From Bostrychus sinensis (Eukaryota; Chordata; Actinopteri; Gobiiformes; Eleotridae): DNA of 64,000 bases. Location of the stretch: the NCBI GenBank assembly GCA_020698575.1, contig CM036252.1, positions 10,726,901 to 10,790,900 of the forward strand, given 5' to 3'. The notes beneath the pieces are model-generated. The model ran no database searches and was not told the DNA's origin. It saw nothing but the letters and a program-made list of their open reading frames with translations. Shown piece by piece: positions 23,061-35,471 of this stretch (position 1 is its first letter; each line of letters starts with the position of its first letter). The translations under genes and the position numbers were made by a program.

Positions 23061-23186
23061 TGCAAAGTGCTTTGAGAAGCGCTGGTGTACGGCAAAAAAG
23101 ATCGTGTGATTAATTTGCGTTAATACATTTTAACGCGGTAATTTTTATTTTTATTAATCGTATGCGTTAATACGGAAGCGCATAGT

Positions 23187-24950
23187 ACACGCTTAGAATG
23201 GATGTGTTAAATTTCTACACAGTTTTTGTGTTACTACTATTTTAACACGTGTTGTGTTAAAATGTCAAATGTATGTGTTAAAATGTTTATTTAAAATTAC
23301 ACAAGTTGTACACATAAGATGTGTTAACCTATTATCCAATCACAAAGCTGCATCATCTAATTTTAAACCCAGTAACCACTGTTAGTGAGGTCCTGTTTTG
23401 GGCGCGGAGAGAACTTTAAAGGTAAGCTAGCATTTGTTGCTGCTATTTCACATTATTTTTTAATCGTGTAAATGTGTAATACATTTTTTTGAGGGATGTG
23501 GGTGTAGATGTAAGCAACTCTGTACTTTTCTCATAAAAGTTTACCAATTTGTCGGTTCAGATACCACTCATCTGTGCGTGTCTGACCGCTACAGTAAACC
23601 TGTCCCAGCTCCTGTGCAGCTAACGCCGCTCTCCGTTCATCACAGTTCTCGGTCTGAAGCGACAGCAGCCAGCGGGACTCGCTCTGGCCAGGGTCGGACT
23701 CACCCCCGGCCAGGGTCGGACTCACCCCCGGCCAGGGTCGGACTCACCCCCGGCCAGGGTCGGACTCACCCCCGGCCAGGGTCGGACTCACCCCCGCCCA
23801 GGGTCGGACTCACCCCCGCCCAGGGTCGGACACTCACCCCCGGCCAGGGTCAGACTCACCCCCGGCCAGGGTCGGACTCACCCCCGCCCCGTGAGAGGGA
23901 CCAGCCTGAGACAGAGCAGACGGGAGAACGGTGAGGTGAAAGCATTAGTGCTGTGTTCAAACCTGCTCGCTCGGTTTTACTGCCGTTCAGAAACTAATTT
24001 ATTAACACCGCGCTAAAGCTAAACTTATATTCTATTATATCACATCACCGCGGAGCTGCGTCAAGGTTTGGTCAGGTTTAAACCTGGTTTAGAATCAGAC
24101 TTGTTTTAAACCGGGTTAAGACCTGGTTTAGTCCTGGTTCAGCTGTGGTTTAGACCGAGTTCAGGCCTGGTTTAGACCTGGTTCAGACCTGGAGGGGGGT
24201 TATGGTCAGGGGTTAGTGAGTGTCACCTCTTTGATCATGGATGAATTTTTGGTGACTTTGGTGGGTCAGGGTCTCTGAAAGCCCTAATCCTGGCTAAATT
24301 AGACAAAATTGTGAAACATATTTTAAAATGCATGTGTGGTGAATGAAGTAATTTAGAAAAAAACTTTTGTCTTTGTAAAGTGGGTAAAAATAAATATTTT
24401 CCCCTAACACCCTGTTTTCTGTGTTACAGTTTGTCAAATGGAGGGGAGTGGGACTCCCAGGACACTTGTGACCATGTCCTGGGTGGCAGGGAGATTTCTG
24501 AGACGTCTCAGCTGAAGACCATTACAGAAATCACTGATGTCTGCAAATGTTCACTACATTCTGATGCAGAATAGGGTTAGGACTTCTAAAATTTAACACA
24601 TATTTTATTGAATTTTCTGACAGAAATGAATACCAATGTCCAAAACTTTGACAATAAATGTGAATGAACATTTTTCTGTAGTTCTGGATTTTATGTATTA
24701 TTCAAGCATATAACATAAGCATTTTCAGATAATATATATAAATATATAAAAGTGTGTTGAAAGTAACACAGAATTGTGCTTTTTTAACACATATTTGTGT
24801 TAAAACATTTAACACACGTAATGTGTTGAATATGCCAACACTGACTGTGCTGAAAACAACACATTTTGTGTTGTCCTTAACTACACACAGAGGTGTGTTA
24901 AAATATAACACATTATGTGTTGTTTTTAACACATCTGTTTTAAGAGTGCA
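23187..24950. mobile_element. TIR-bounded non-autonomous element with gene-like interior
   Basis: The left end CACGCTTAGAATGGATGTGTT is matched at the right by an imperfect reverse complement ending AACACATCTGTTTTAAGAGTG. Both ends continue into stretches dense in GTGTTAA/TTAACAC words, as in a widespread teleost MITE-like family. Target duplication is not clear. Inside are a possible transcribed unit (donor near 23422, acceptor near 24429, AATAAA near 24653) and a GC-rich minisatellite. No transposase is present. Confidence 0.6.
23688..23889 (+). repeat. 22-bp GC-rich minisatellite, about 9 copies
   Basis: Unit CCAGGGTCGGACTCACCCCC plus GG or GC, repeated about nine times with one slightly longer unit. 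It creates a repetitive open frame rich in G, R, T, P and S that is not a credible protein. Confidence 0.95.
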
Positions 24951-24967
24951 GTCACCAAAAAAAAAAA

Positions 24968-25012
24968 AAAACTATCTCGTAATTACGAGATAGTTTTCTC
25001 GTAATTACGAGA
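24968..25012. repeat. Perfect 30-bp palindrome followed by a second copy
   Basis: The sequence 24968-24997, with core ATCTCGTAATTACGAGAT, is its own reverse complement across 30 bp. It is followed at once by a second palindrome (TCTCGTAATTACGAGA, 24997-25012) sharing the same core. Either could form a hairpin. It abuts the right end of the TIR-bounded element after an A-tract. Confidence 0.95.
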
Positions 25013-25039
25013 TAAAGATCAAGTACCCTTTAGGACATT

Positions 25040-25290
25040 GAATGGCGCCCGTCACAGTAACCAGTATGACACAAAGGTTTTTTAGCAATAGGAGAGTAAA
25101 TACATGGAATGCCCTGCCAGCCTCTGTTGTAACTGCTCTAAGTCTGAACAGCTTCAAATCACGACTTGATAAACACTGGAAACACCACCCATGCTACTTT
25201 AACTGGGAAGATAACTCCTTTAGTTACCCCGAACCCAGTATGTCGCAAATCACAAACATTATGAAGTATGAAGTTCAGCTCAAGATCTGG
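25040..25290 (+). pseudogene. LINE ORF C-terminal fragment
   Basis: A plus-strand frame contains QRFFSNRRVNTWNALPASVV followed by a block with LNSFKSRLDKHWKH. This is the conserved tail of non-LTR retrotransposon ORFs of the CR1/L2/Jockey type: aromatic-rich FF-R-VN-WN-LP followed by FK-LD-HW. The start codon in this frame is incidental, and nothing upstream carries RT motifs. It is a short 3' remnant. Confidence 0.7.
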
Positions 25291-25560
25291 TCATAGAGGC
25301 CACAGGGCATGCGACCAGAAAGCACCTAAGTAACCTAAGTAAGTCATCACAGCTTAAGTGGCCAGAGAGTTTTGCCTCACCCTCCAGGGGCCTCAGTAGG
25401 CTAATTGAGGTAATTATTCCTGTCAATTAATCAGTTATTTTGATATTGTTTTATTTGGGCTTTATAACAATGAAGCTTGGACATTAAATGGCTATCCACT
25501 TATCATCCACTATCCACTTAGCATGAGGGAAACTACCAGCTAGCTTACTATAGAAGCTCA

Positions 25561-25627
25561 TAGTAGTCACCCAAAAAAAAAAAAAAAAACCTATCTAGGT
25601 TTTTTTTTTTTTTTTTGATGACTACTA
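25561..25627. repeat. Long hairpin with A/T-tract arms
   Basis: TAGTAGTCACCC, an A-tract and ACCT on the left are mirrored by AGGT, a T-tract and GATGACTACTA on the right, with a four-base centre. Arms of about 31 bp pair with only two mismatches. It could be a fold-back element or the fused ends of a deleted transposon. Confidence 0.85.
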
Positions 25628-26217
25628 TACGCTTCCGTAGTTTGACATCATCCTGGGATAAAAATCTGTTTAAGGTTTATAGCCTATGTTAAACAGGTTA
25701 TACTAGGCCTGTTTTAGATGGATTACTACGATTTCCTGAACAAAACCTTTGCCTGAAAAACCTAAAAAAAAATAAAAGAAAAAAAAAAAGAAAAAAAAAA
25801 GAAACAACTGCGGGAGACGTAACTAATTAAAATAAAATGAAAACTTACTGCGTTGGCCTGGACAGTCCGTTTGGTGAAGCAGTAAAAAAGTCCAAAGGAG
25901 AGAGAGACTGTAGTCCATTTTACTCTGGACATTTGGACGAGAATGTGTCGTGGCTAACTACTACTTTACTTTCACTTTGACCGTGTTTTACTGAAGGAAG
26001 TGTGCAGCGTCCCCTCCTGTCCCGTCTGCCTCTCTGCCATAAATAAATAGGAATAAATAATGGAGTGCAAAATGATGAATACACCTCAAACAAAAACAAA
26101 ATGTTACTTTTATCCTGCGATCTTTTTTCCCATCTCCAATTTTCTAATTTGTCCATCCTTCAGCGCCACTCCTAAATGTTCTTTTAGGGCCCATTTAAAT
26201 CTTTCATTTTACTTGGT

Positions 26218-26223
26218 TTTATT
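26218..26223 (-). promoter_or_regulatory. Candidate polyadenylation signal of the GIMAP8-like gene
   Basis: On the minus strand this reads AATAAA, about 235 bases after the stop codon of the GIMAP8-like gene. It is the nearest canonical signal I noticed; use of it is inferred. Confidence 0.4.
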
Positions 26224-26455
26224 ATCATAATTTGCAAATCAATATGAACTTTAGCCCAAAATGTATTTGTTTAAAAACAGTAAGACCACGGGACCTCAAT
26301 CTGTGATAAAAACAAAAGTGAAAGTTAGGCTGGATCCCATTTCTACCCCTTAGCCCTTTGCCTTAGTCACGAGAGACGAAGGCTGTCCCAGTTCTCTTTT
26401 GCAGTGAGGGCGAGGGTTGTACTCCCCTCCACACGGAGCTTTTCCAGATGCACAC

Positions 26456-28464
26456 TTAAACCAAGGAGGAGTTTACCATCAGTTGGTCCAGTTCCACCTC
26501 ACTTACTTTCCCTCCAGCTTCTTTCATAAACGCATCCATCTCCCATTGATGTTTGTTTTCTAACTCTTTAGTTTGTTCAGCCTGGCTTTTTTCATTTTCT
26601 ATCATAAAATCCTGCGTGATTTTATTCAGTTCTTCCTCAAGTTTTTTCCCAAACTTGTCCAGTTGTTTCTTCAGCTCGTGTTTCTGCTGATTCCACAGGT
26701 CAGATTTTAACTCTTTTAATTGTTTTTCATGGTCGTCAGACAACTCTCTCTTTCTTTGTTCCTCCTTCTCCTTTGTTTCTTCTTTGTTGGTAGAAGTCTC
26801 CAGGTCTTTCATCTCTTGGTTTTGTTTTTTCTTCAGCTCTTTTATTTTGCTCTTCAGTTCTCTTCCAAACTTCTGTGAATGCTCTTTCTCACATTTTTCC
26901 ACTTTTTGTTTGTGCGTTTTCTGAACTTCTCTAATTTTGTTACTGTTTTCCTTCTTCTTCATTAGAACAACTAAAGCCAAATCTATCATTTGTTGCTTGT
27001 GTTTGTTCTGCAGTTCCTCCATGTTATTTTTCAGAGTTGCTTCTTTGTGGGATCCAAGGTTGTGTAAGCTTTGATATTCGCTTTGCTTTTGTTCAATCTC
27101 CTCTTTAAGACTTGTAACTTCTTCCAAGTGTTTCTCTATCAGAGCTGCGAAGTCTGTTTCCTTTTTCTCTTTGAACTCATTAAATTCTTCTGCTTTCTTT
27201 CTGGCCTCTTCTTCATATGAGCTTTTCAAATCTTTGATTTGTTTCTTATGTTTCTCTTCTAATTCGTTCCTTTCTTTTTCCTCTTGTTCACGTCTGTGTT
27301 GGTCGTCTTGTTCTTTTTTCTTTCTGTATGTTTCCATTTTTTCCTCATACTCTTGCTCTAGCTTTTCCAGCTTAGCCTTCTCCTCCTGCCGTCTCTTCTC
27401 ATCCTCTCTGTGTTGTTTCTCCCACCACTCTCTCCTCTGTTCCTCCCAGGCTTTCCTCTCCTGCTCCATTTTATCTTTACTCTCCTGGGATTTCAAATCA
27501 TAGCTCTTTTTTAGTTTTTCCTCTAACTCCTGAAGGTTTTGTTCATATTGTTGTCGTTTAATTCTTTCTTGTTCCTCCTTCTGCCTATATTCCTCCTCTC
27601 TGTATTCCTGATCTTTCTTACGGAGGTTTCGTTCCCTTCTAATTTTAGCTTCCATTTCTTCTAGTTCCTTGTCCTTCTGTTGTCTTTCTCTCTCAGTTCT
27701 CTCACGCTCTTTATTCATTCTCATTTGGATTTCTTGCATTTCCTGCTTATGTTTTTCCTCCATTTCTTGCATCTCTTTTCTCAGCTCTTCTTCCTTTTCC
27801 TTCATCAATCTCTGCGCCTCTTTTTGGATGGCTGCCTCAGCCTCTTGAAGCATTTCATTTGTGTAGCAGCTGCCTCCGTTAGCCTTCACCATATCATCAA
27901 TCTTTTGAATCAGCTCATTTACTTGTACTTGTTTTTTATTCTCGTCACAGTTATTAAAAACATGATATCTGTTCCCACAATCAGAGATAAGCTTCCTACA
28001 AGAATCATCACATTTATCTTCAATATAATCTTCAATGGATGTCTTATTACGATCCAGTTCCTCTCCGTGTGTGAAAAGAACAATAGTATATTTTTGTGCG
28101 TCTTTACCAAATCCTTTCTTGATTAGGTTCAGTGTCTCGTTCTCCTCTGGTGTGAATCTTCCGATTCGCAGCACCAACAAGAACACGTGTGGTCCTGGTG
28201 CCAACAGACTGATGCATTTAAGCATTTCCTCATTAATCTCATGGTTGGACATGTTCCTGTCAAACAAACCTGGAGTGTCCACTACATCAACACGACAATC
28301 ATCCAGTTTGGTTTGTTCTTTTTGACAAAGTTTGGTAATAGCTTTTTGGCCAAAGTCACTTTTAAACACTTCTCTTCCCAGGATGGTGTTTCCAGAAGAA
28401 CTCTTTCCACTGCCAGTCTTTCCAATCAGCACAATCCTCAGGTTCTTCAGACTTTCTTTGTCAC
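26456..28464 (-). CDS. gimap8-like: GIMAP8-like exon 5: AIG1 GTPase plus long coiled coil
   Basis: The acceptor TTTGCAG immediately precedes 28464, and the exon runs to TAA at 26458-26456. The GTPase is canonical: P-loop GKTGSGKSS (28400-28423), G3 DTPGLFD, the AIG1 conserved box APGPHVFLLVLRIGRFTPEE, and a G4-like FTHGEELD. About 430 residues follow that are very rich in E, K, R and Q, with heptad-like spacing and no proline-rich breaks, predicting a long coiled coil. The family usually has only a short coil after the G domain, so this tail is unusually long. Residues encoded upstream of 28464 in the same frame (MISTFAG, from a TTG) are intron. The exon enters in phase 1, compatible with the donor at 33184. 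Confidence 0.88.
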
Positions 28465-31400
28465 CTGCAAATGTTGAAATCAACCATTACCACAGTTTTT
28501 AGACAAAATGGCAATATAACAATTAGGGCTGCAACTAACACTTATTTTGATAATCAATTAATCTGTCGATTATTGTTATGATTAGTTGATTAATAATCAG
28601 ATAGTGAGGCGAGAGTAAAATGGTTAAAAACTGGTGAGGTGATTTATAGGCCTTGTACACACGGCACATAGTTTCGAAAACGTTTTCCATAAACACGGCA
28701 CTGCCTCAGCCCATCTCCGCGTGGACAAGGCCATAGTTTCCGTGAAAAAAAAAAAAAGGATAATTCCACCGAAAATTCACTTAATCTTTGCAAAATCTGA
28801 ACCAGAAGAAGCTATGAGTTACTACTTTAGGACTTTTGGATCAAAAATATTCACAGATAGATACACAAAGATAATTTTATTCAAAAACACAAAATGTACA
28901 TTGTTTTTATCTGTTTCTGTGGCTTTACTGCTCTGTCAAAGTAATACACCCTCCTCTCTCAGCACATGGCACGTTTCAGAGTCAGTGAATACCTCAGTTA
29001 ACAATTAAACATTTACTAAATTAGTTGACGATTATTTCAATAATCGATTATAATTTATTAATCTGATTAGTTGTTGTAGCCCCGATAACAATACTTAAGA
29101 CACAATTTACGTCCCATAATGCTGAGTGATTACATTAAAGTGTATGTTGAAAAATCCTACCTAAACTGAAACTCATACACTGTAGATGTCTTTGTAATAA
29201 AGCTGAAGCATCATTTCAACCAAAAAGATATTTCCCCTCTTTCCTGCATTGTGCATCCTATTTATTACCTGTCTGTCTCTCTCAGCCAATCACATCCCGC
29301 TACCTCCATCTCTCAACCAATCACATGGCTTTTTAAATTCTCTCTGTCGACTAGCTAGTCTGGGTACTTCTCAGAATTCTGTAGCCCATAGAGTGTATTT
29401 CTTCTTTTAGCAAATAGCATTAGCTATTAAATATAGCAAATTCTGAATAATCCAGATGTTTTGGTAGCTGTTAACCACTCGACCGCACAAGTGTAATGTC
29501 AGTGCCAGGTTAGCACAGAGTGTAGGCCTATCAAATTTAGAAGTTTTATTTAACATAGCCCTCTCCTTGAACCGCCACCTTACCGTGGTGGAGGGGTTTG
29601 AGTGCCCAAATGATCCTAGGAGCTATGTTGTCGGGGGCTTAATGCTCCTGGTAGGGTCTCCCATGTCAAAGAGGTCCTAGGTGACGGGCCAGACCAAGAG
29701 CGGTTCACAAACCCTTATGATGACAAAGAAAATGAGGCCAGTTACGTCGCCCGGTATGGCGCAGCTGGGGCCCCACCCTGGAGCCAGGCCTGGGGTTGGG
29801 GCTCGATTGCGAGCGCCTGGTGGCCGGGTCTCTCCCCACGGGACCCGGCTGGGCCCAGCCCGAAAGGATGACGTGGGGCCATCCTCCTGTGGACCCACCA
29901 CCCGCAGGAGGAACCGTAAGGGGCCGGTGCAAGGAGGATTGGGCAGTGGTCGGAGGCGGGGGCCTCGGCGTCCCGATCCCTGAACACAGAAACTGGCTCT
30001 GGGGACATGGAATGTCACCTCGCTGGGGGGGAAGGAGCCTGAGCTTGTGCGGGAGGTCGAGCGTTACCGACTAGAGATAGTCGGGCTCACCTCCATGCAC
30101 AGTTTGGGCTCTGGAACCCAACTCCTTGAGAGGGGCTGGACTCTCTTCTACTCTGGCGTTGCCCGCGGTGAGAGGCGGCGGGCTGGTGTGGGCTTGCTCA
30201 TAGCTCCCCAGCTCAGCCGCCATGTGTTGGAGTTTTCCCCGTTGAATGAGAGGGTCGTGTCCCTGCGCCTTCGGGTTGGGGACAGGTCTCTCACTGTTGT
30301 TTCGGCCTATGGGCCGAACAGCAGTGTAGAGTACTCAGCCTTCTTGGAGTCCCTGGGAGGGGTGCTGGAAAGTGCTCCAACTGGGGACTCTGTCATTCTG
30401 CTGGGAGACTTCAACGCTCACATGGGCAGCGACAGTGACACCTGGAGGGGCGTGATTGGGAGGAACGGCCTCCCCGATCTGAACCCGAGCGGTGTTTTGT
30501 TATTGGACTTCTGTGCTAGTCACGGTTTGTCCATAACGAACACCATGTTCAAGCACAAGGGTGTCCATCAGTGCACGTGGCACCAGGACACCCTAAGCCG
30601 GAGGTCGATGATCGACTTTGTAGTCGTGTCATCTGACCTTCGGCTGTGTGCCTTGGACACTCGGGTGAAGAGAGGGGCTGAGCTGTCAACTGATCACCAC
30701 CTGGTGGTGAGTTGGATCCGCTGGCGGAGGAGGAGGCCGGACAGACTCGGCAGGCCTAAATGTATTGTGAGGGTCTGTTGGGAACGTCTGGCTGAGCCCT
30801 CTGTCAGAGGGGTCTTCAACTCCCACCACCGGGAGAGCTTCAACCAGATCTCGGGGGAGGTTGGAGACATTAAGTCCGAGTGGACAATGTTCTCCACCTC
30901 TATTGTCAATGCAGCCGTCAGGAGCTGTGGCCATAAGGTCTCTGGTGCCTGTCATGGTGGCAACCCCCGAACCCGGTGGTGGACACCGGAAGTAAGGGAT
31001 GCCGTCAGGCTGAAGAAGGAGTCCTATCGAGCCTGGCTGGCTTGTGGGACTCCCGAGGCAGCCGACGGGTACCGGCAGGCCAAGCGTGCTGCGGCCCGGG
31101 TGGTTGTGGAGGCAAAAACTCGGGTCTGGGAGGAGTTCGGGGAGGCCATGGAGGAGGACTATCGGTGGGCCTCAAAGAGATTCTGGCAAACCGTCCGCCG
31201 CCTCAGGAGGGGGGAAGCAGTTCTTCACCAACACTGTTTACAGTGAGGGTGGGGAGCTGCTGACCTCGACTGGGGATGTTGTCGGGCGGTGGAAGGAATA
31301 CTTTGAGGATCTCCTCAATCCCACCGACACGTCTTCAGTTGAGGAAGCAGAGGTTGGGGACTCGCCCTCAGTCTATTCCAGGGTACTGGAGAGGAGAATT

Positions 31401-34400
31401 CGGCCGATAGTTGAACCTCGGATTCAGGAGGAACAATGCGGTTTTCGTCCTGGCCGTGGAACAGTGGACCAGCTCTATACCCTCTATCGGGTGCTCGAGG
31501 GTTCATGGGAGTTCGCCCAACCAGTCCACATGTGCTTTGTGGACCTGGAGAAGGCGTTCGACCGTGTCCCTCGTAGTGTCCTTTGGGGGGTGCCCTTTGT
31601 TAAGGGCTGTCCGGGCCCTGTATGACCGGAGCAGGAGTTTGGTTCGCATTGCCGGTTGTAAGTCGGACCTGTTTTCGGTGCATGTTGGACTCCGGCAGGG
31701 CTGCCCTTTGTCACCGGTTCTGTTCATAATTTTTATGGACAGAATTTCTAGGTGCAGCCAGGGGCCGGAGGGAGTCAGGTTTGGGAGCCACAGGATTTCA
31801 TCTCTGCTTTTTGTGGATGATGTTGTCCTGTTGGCTTCATCAAACCAGGACCTTCAGTGTGCACTGGGGCAGTTTGCAGCCGAATGTGAAGTGGCTGGGA
31901 TGAGAATCAGCACCTCCAAGTCCGAGGCCATGGTTCTCGACCGGAAAAGGGTGGCTTGCCCTCTCCAGGTTGGAGGAGAGCTCCTGCCTCAAGTGGAGGA
32001 GTTTAAGTATCTCGGGGTCTTGTTCATGAGTGAGGGAAGGATGGAGCGTGAGATCGACAGGCGGATCGGTGCAGCGTCTGCAGTAATGCGGTCGTTGTAT
32101 CGGTCTGTTGTGGTAAAGAAGGAGCTGAGTCAAAAGGCGAAGCTCTCGATTTACCGGTCGATCTACGTTCCTACTCTCACCTATGGTCATGAGCTTTGGG
32201 TCATGATCGAAAGGACAAGATCCCGGATACAAGCGGCCGAAATTAGTTTCCTCCGCAGGGTGGCTGGGCGCACCCTTAGAGATAGGGTGAGGAGCTCGGT
32301 TACCCAGGAGGAACTCGGAGTAGAGCCGCTGCTCCTCCACATCGAGAGGAGCCAGCTGAGGTGGCTCGGGCATCTGTTCCGGATGCCTCCCTGGGGAGGT
32401 GTTCCGGGCATGTCCCACTGGGAGGAGGCCCCGGGGAAGACCTAGGACATGCTGGAGGGACTATGTCTCTCGGCTGGCCTGGGAACGCCTTGGGGTTCCT
32501 CCAGAGGAGCTGGAGGAAGTGTCCGGGGAGAGGGATGTCTGGGTGTCCCTGCTTAGACTGCTGCCTCCGCGACCCGGCCCCAGATAAAGCGGAAGAAGAT
32601 GGATGGATGGATGGATTTAACATAGCAATTAGCATATATAGGCTATTAAGATGTAAGCTTAAGGCTAAATACAGTGTTTCCCCTACCATTATATCATGGT
32701 ATAATGGCAGAAACCCTGCCATATTGTGGCAACAGGCCGAAGCGACCGACACCAGGTCTAAGTATTTATGTCTATGGTTTAACTACATGCAGTAGCCTTC
32801 CTCTGCATCATTCAGTAACAGAGTAACCTGACCTAACAACCCGAACTCACCCTCATCTCCCCTCTCCACCACCACCAGTGTCTCGCTCCAGTGAGAGCGT
32901 CTAAGCCTCCCTTCAGTAAACTAAACTGGACACCTGGCTTGAGCATTACCTTAACATTTTACTGTGTAGCTCTAAACCTAATGTAATGACAATGTAGGAA
33001 TAATATACAGCATGTTTATGTCTGCTTGTTGCTGAAAGCTACAGGAATAGGTAGCTGTTGCTATTTATTACTGTAATACACCTGGACCAAATGACCAAAC
33101 CAGCCACCAAAGAATCAATTGTTGAGGCATTAAACAATTGAATAAAGAAAATCTTTAGTCCACCTTTAAATTAAAATACTCACGTCTGACAAGGCTTGTT
33201 TCAGATGAAGTCATTGGAAATCTTTCTATTTGAGTCTGGGCAAATGTTTCTGTTGTGTAGCACTGAGGATGGTTCCTGGACTTTGTTAATTTTTCTACTT
33301 CTTCCAACAGCTGAGGAACTTGCTGCTGGTCTTTAATGTTAAAGATGAGATGTCTCTCTCCACAGCTGTGACAGAGCTCCTGGATGTCTTTGTGCTGTTT
33401 CACAAAGTCAGTAAAAGGTGTGGCATTGGGATCTGACTCCACAGTGAAGAGAACCACTGTGAAGTTATTGATCCTAGAGCTGAAGGTGTTTTGGATGGTT
33501 TTAAACTCTGCTTTGTCTTCGTCGGTGAGAGGAGCCATTGGTAAAACCATGACAAAAGCATGGACTCCCTCTGGATCACTCAGAGAAACACAGCTCAAGC
33601 ACTGCTCCATCACTTCCTTTGGAGGTTTTCCAGACAGAGCTGGCAGTTCAACTATGGACACCCAGCGTCCAGACACTTCTCCCTGACGTCGAATGCACTC
33701 AGATGGGCTGCGGGCTTCATAACAAGCTGTTGGACCTAAAATAGCTTCAGCCACTGAAGTCTTCCCTGATCCTTGTCTCCCATAAAAAACTAAGTTTAGG
33801 GGCATTTTAGTTTTTTTGCTTAAGGCATCAGTAAAAGTGACAACAGATCCGTGGTTCTTATGCACCAGTGTCTCCATTTTCTCCATTAGCAAACTGTGGT
33901 TTTCAGTAAACAAATCATAGCGGCGTCCTTCACAATCACCCAGCAGCCTGTTAACACAGTCAGTCACCTCTTCTTTATGTGTAAAGACTACTATGCTGTA
34001 TTTAAATGCATTTGGAAGTAACAGAGTCAGGATGAACTTCAGTGTTTCTCTGTTTTTCTCAGTGAAATCAGACGGCTTCACTAAAAGCAGCAGCACGTTT
34101 GGTCCTGGGTGGCACTCACTCACACATCTCTTCATTTCATCTATCACTTGTTGAACAGACAAACTGAACAGGTTTGGAGTTTGTACTACTTTAAGTAGTT
34201 TTCCTCTCCATTCTTCAATGGCTAGTTTTGAGCTACTGCGCTGACTTGATTTGCCGCTAATGATAAATTTGTGGAGAGATTTATTTTTTCCAAGTAACAC
34301 AATGCGAAGATTAAAATCTGAGAAAAAAGAAAAAATAATAGATTAATGCAGTGCATTTTTGATCATAAATAAGGTTCTAGACTATGAATAAAATTTGTGC

Positions 34401-35333
34401 ATTTCTAACATGTATTAGCCAGGTGTCAATAAAAAAGTGCTATGCTAACAGTGATGTGTCGTCAGGGGAGGCAAGTTAGGCAAAAAAAAACCCAACAAAA
34501 AACCAACAAAAAAATAACGATGTCCGATACATTGGCCAATACAGTTATGCATTAAGAAAAACTATTTTAAGGCATCTTTCTTTCTGCTCTTGTTTACATG
34601 TGTTTACACTCAGGCCACTTTATTAGACTAAACTTATTTTTATGTTGTAGAAAGCTGCTTATTGTTCTTTATGCTGATTGTTATGTAGGTTGTAGTGGGT
34701 TTGGTGTGGGGAGTATTATATATTTTAATTATATTAATTTATTTTATTTAGCTTTAAATTTGTTTAACTTAAATTTAATTTAAACTTGCTGTGCAAGTAG
34801 GGCAGGGGGAAACTACAAAATTATTTTTGAATTTTTGCTCTATGAGGTTTTATGGCAGAGAAATGAGCAACATATTTTTATTGCCGTTTTGAGCTTTTCA
34901 GGCCATGAGAAGGCAAACAGAGGTGTTTCTTATGCACTGCAGTGTTTTGGCAAAAGCCAAACTGGTTGGCTTCTCAGGACTACCCATAGCATCGTAATCT
35001 CAAGTCTCATAGATGCGAAGCTGGGTTGTCCCAGTGGCCTGGAATATATTTTTATATTAAGCTAAATGCTAATGCTAATTTTATCTTGCAAACATAAACC
35101 AACCTATAATGAGGCACGCTGTGGCTCGTGGACAAGCGAGTTAAATTAAAATTGGAAACCTACACAGTTATTATTTATTTCTCAAACTAGTTCTAAACTA
35201 AACATTTACCAAAACCAACCCACTCTGTTTGGCAAATGCACTGCACAGTGCACCACTGCTCTGCTTAGCTCTCGGCTCTGCTGTAAGGCGAGTATGGAGC
35301 ATGACATAAAAGGTACCATCGTGTGTATGTGTA

Positions 35334-35413
<80 letters not shown>

Positions 35414-35419
35414 TATATA

Positions 35420-35471
<52 letters not shown>

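Noticed and set aside
23578..23934. Open frame rich in GRTHPRPGSDSPP
   Set aside because: It is the 22-bp minisatellite read in frame, with no domain.
27171..28477. Plus-strand open frames rich in F, S, L and C
   Set aside because: Antisense shadows of the coiled-coil and GTPase exon.
28465..28483. Start of the last GIMAP exon at MISTFAG
   Set aside because: The first codon is TTG, and the segment ends in TTTGCAG, a splice acceptor; it is intron.
29677..30074. GC-rich open frames on both strands near the LINE 5' end
   Set aside because: They lie in the 5' region of the RTE LINE and are not conserved as proteins.
34298..34300. GTG as the start of the two-module GIMAP exon
   Set aside because: It is internal: coding homology extends upstream to a clear acceptor before 34317.
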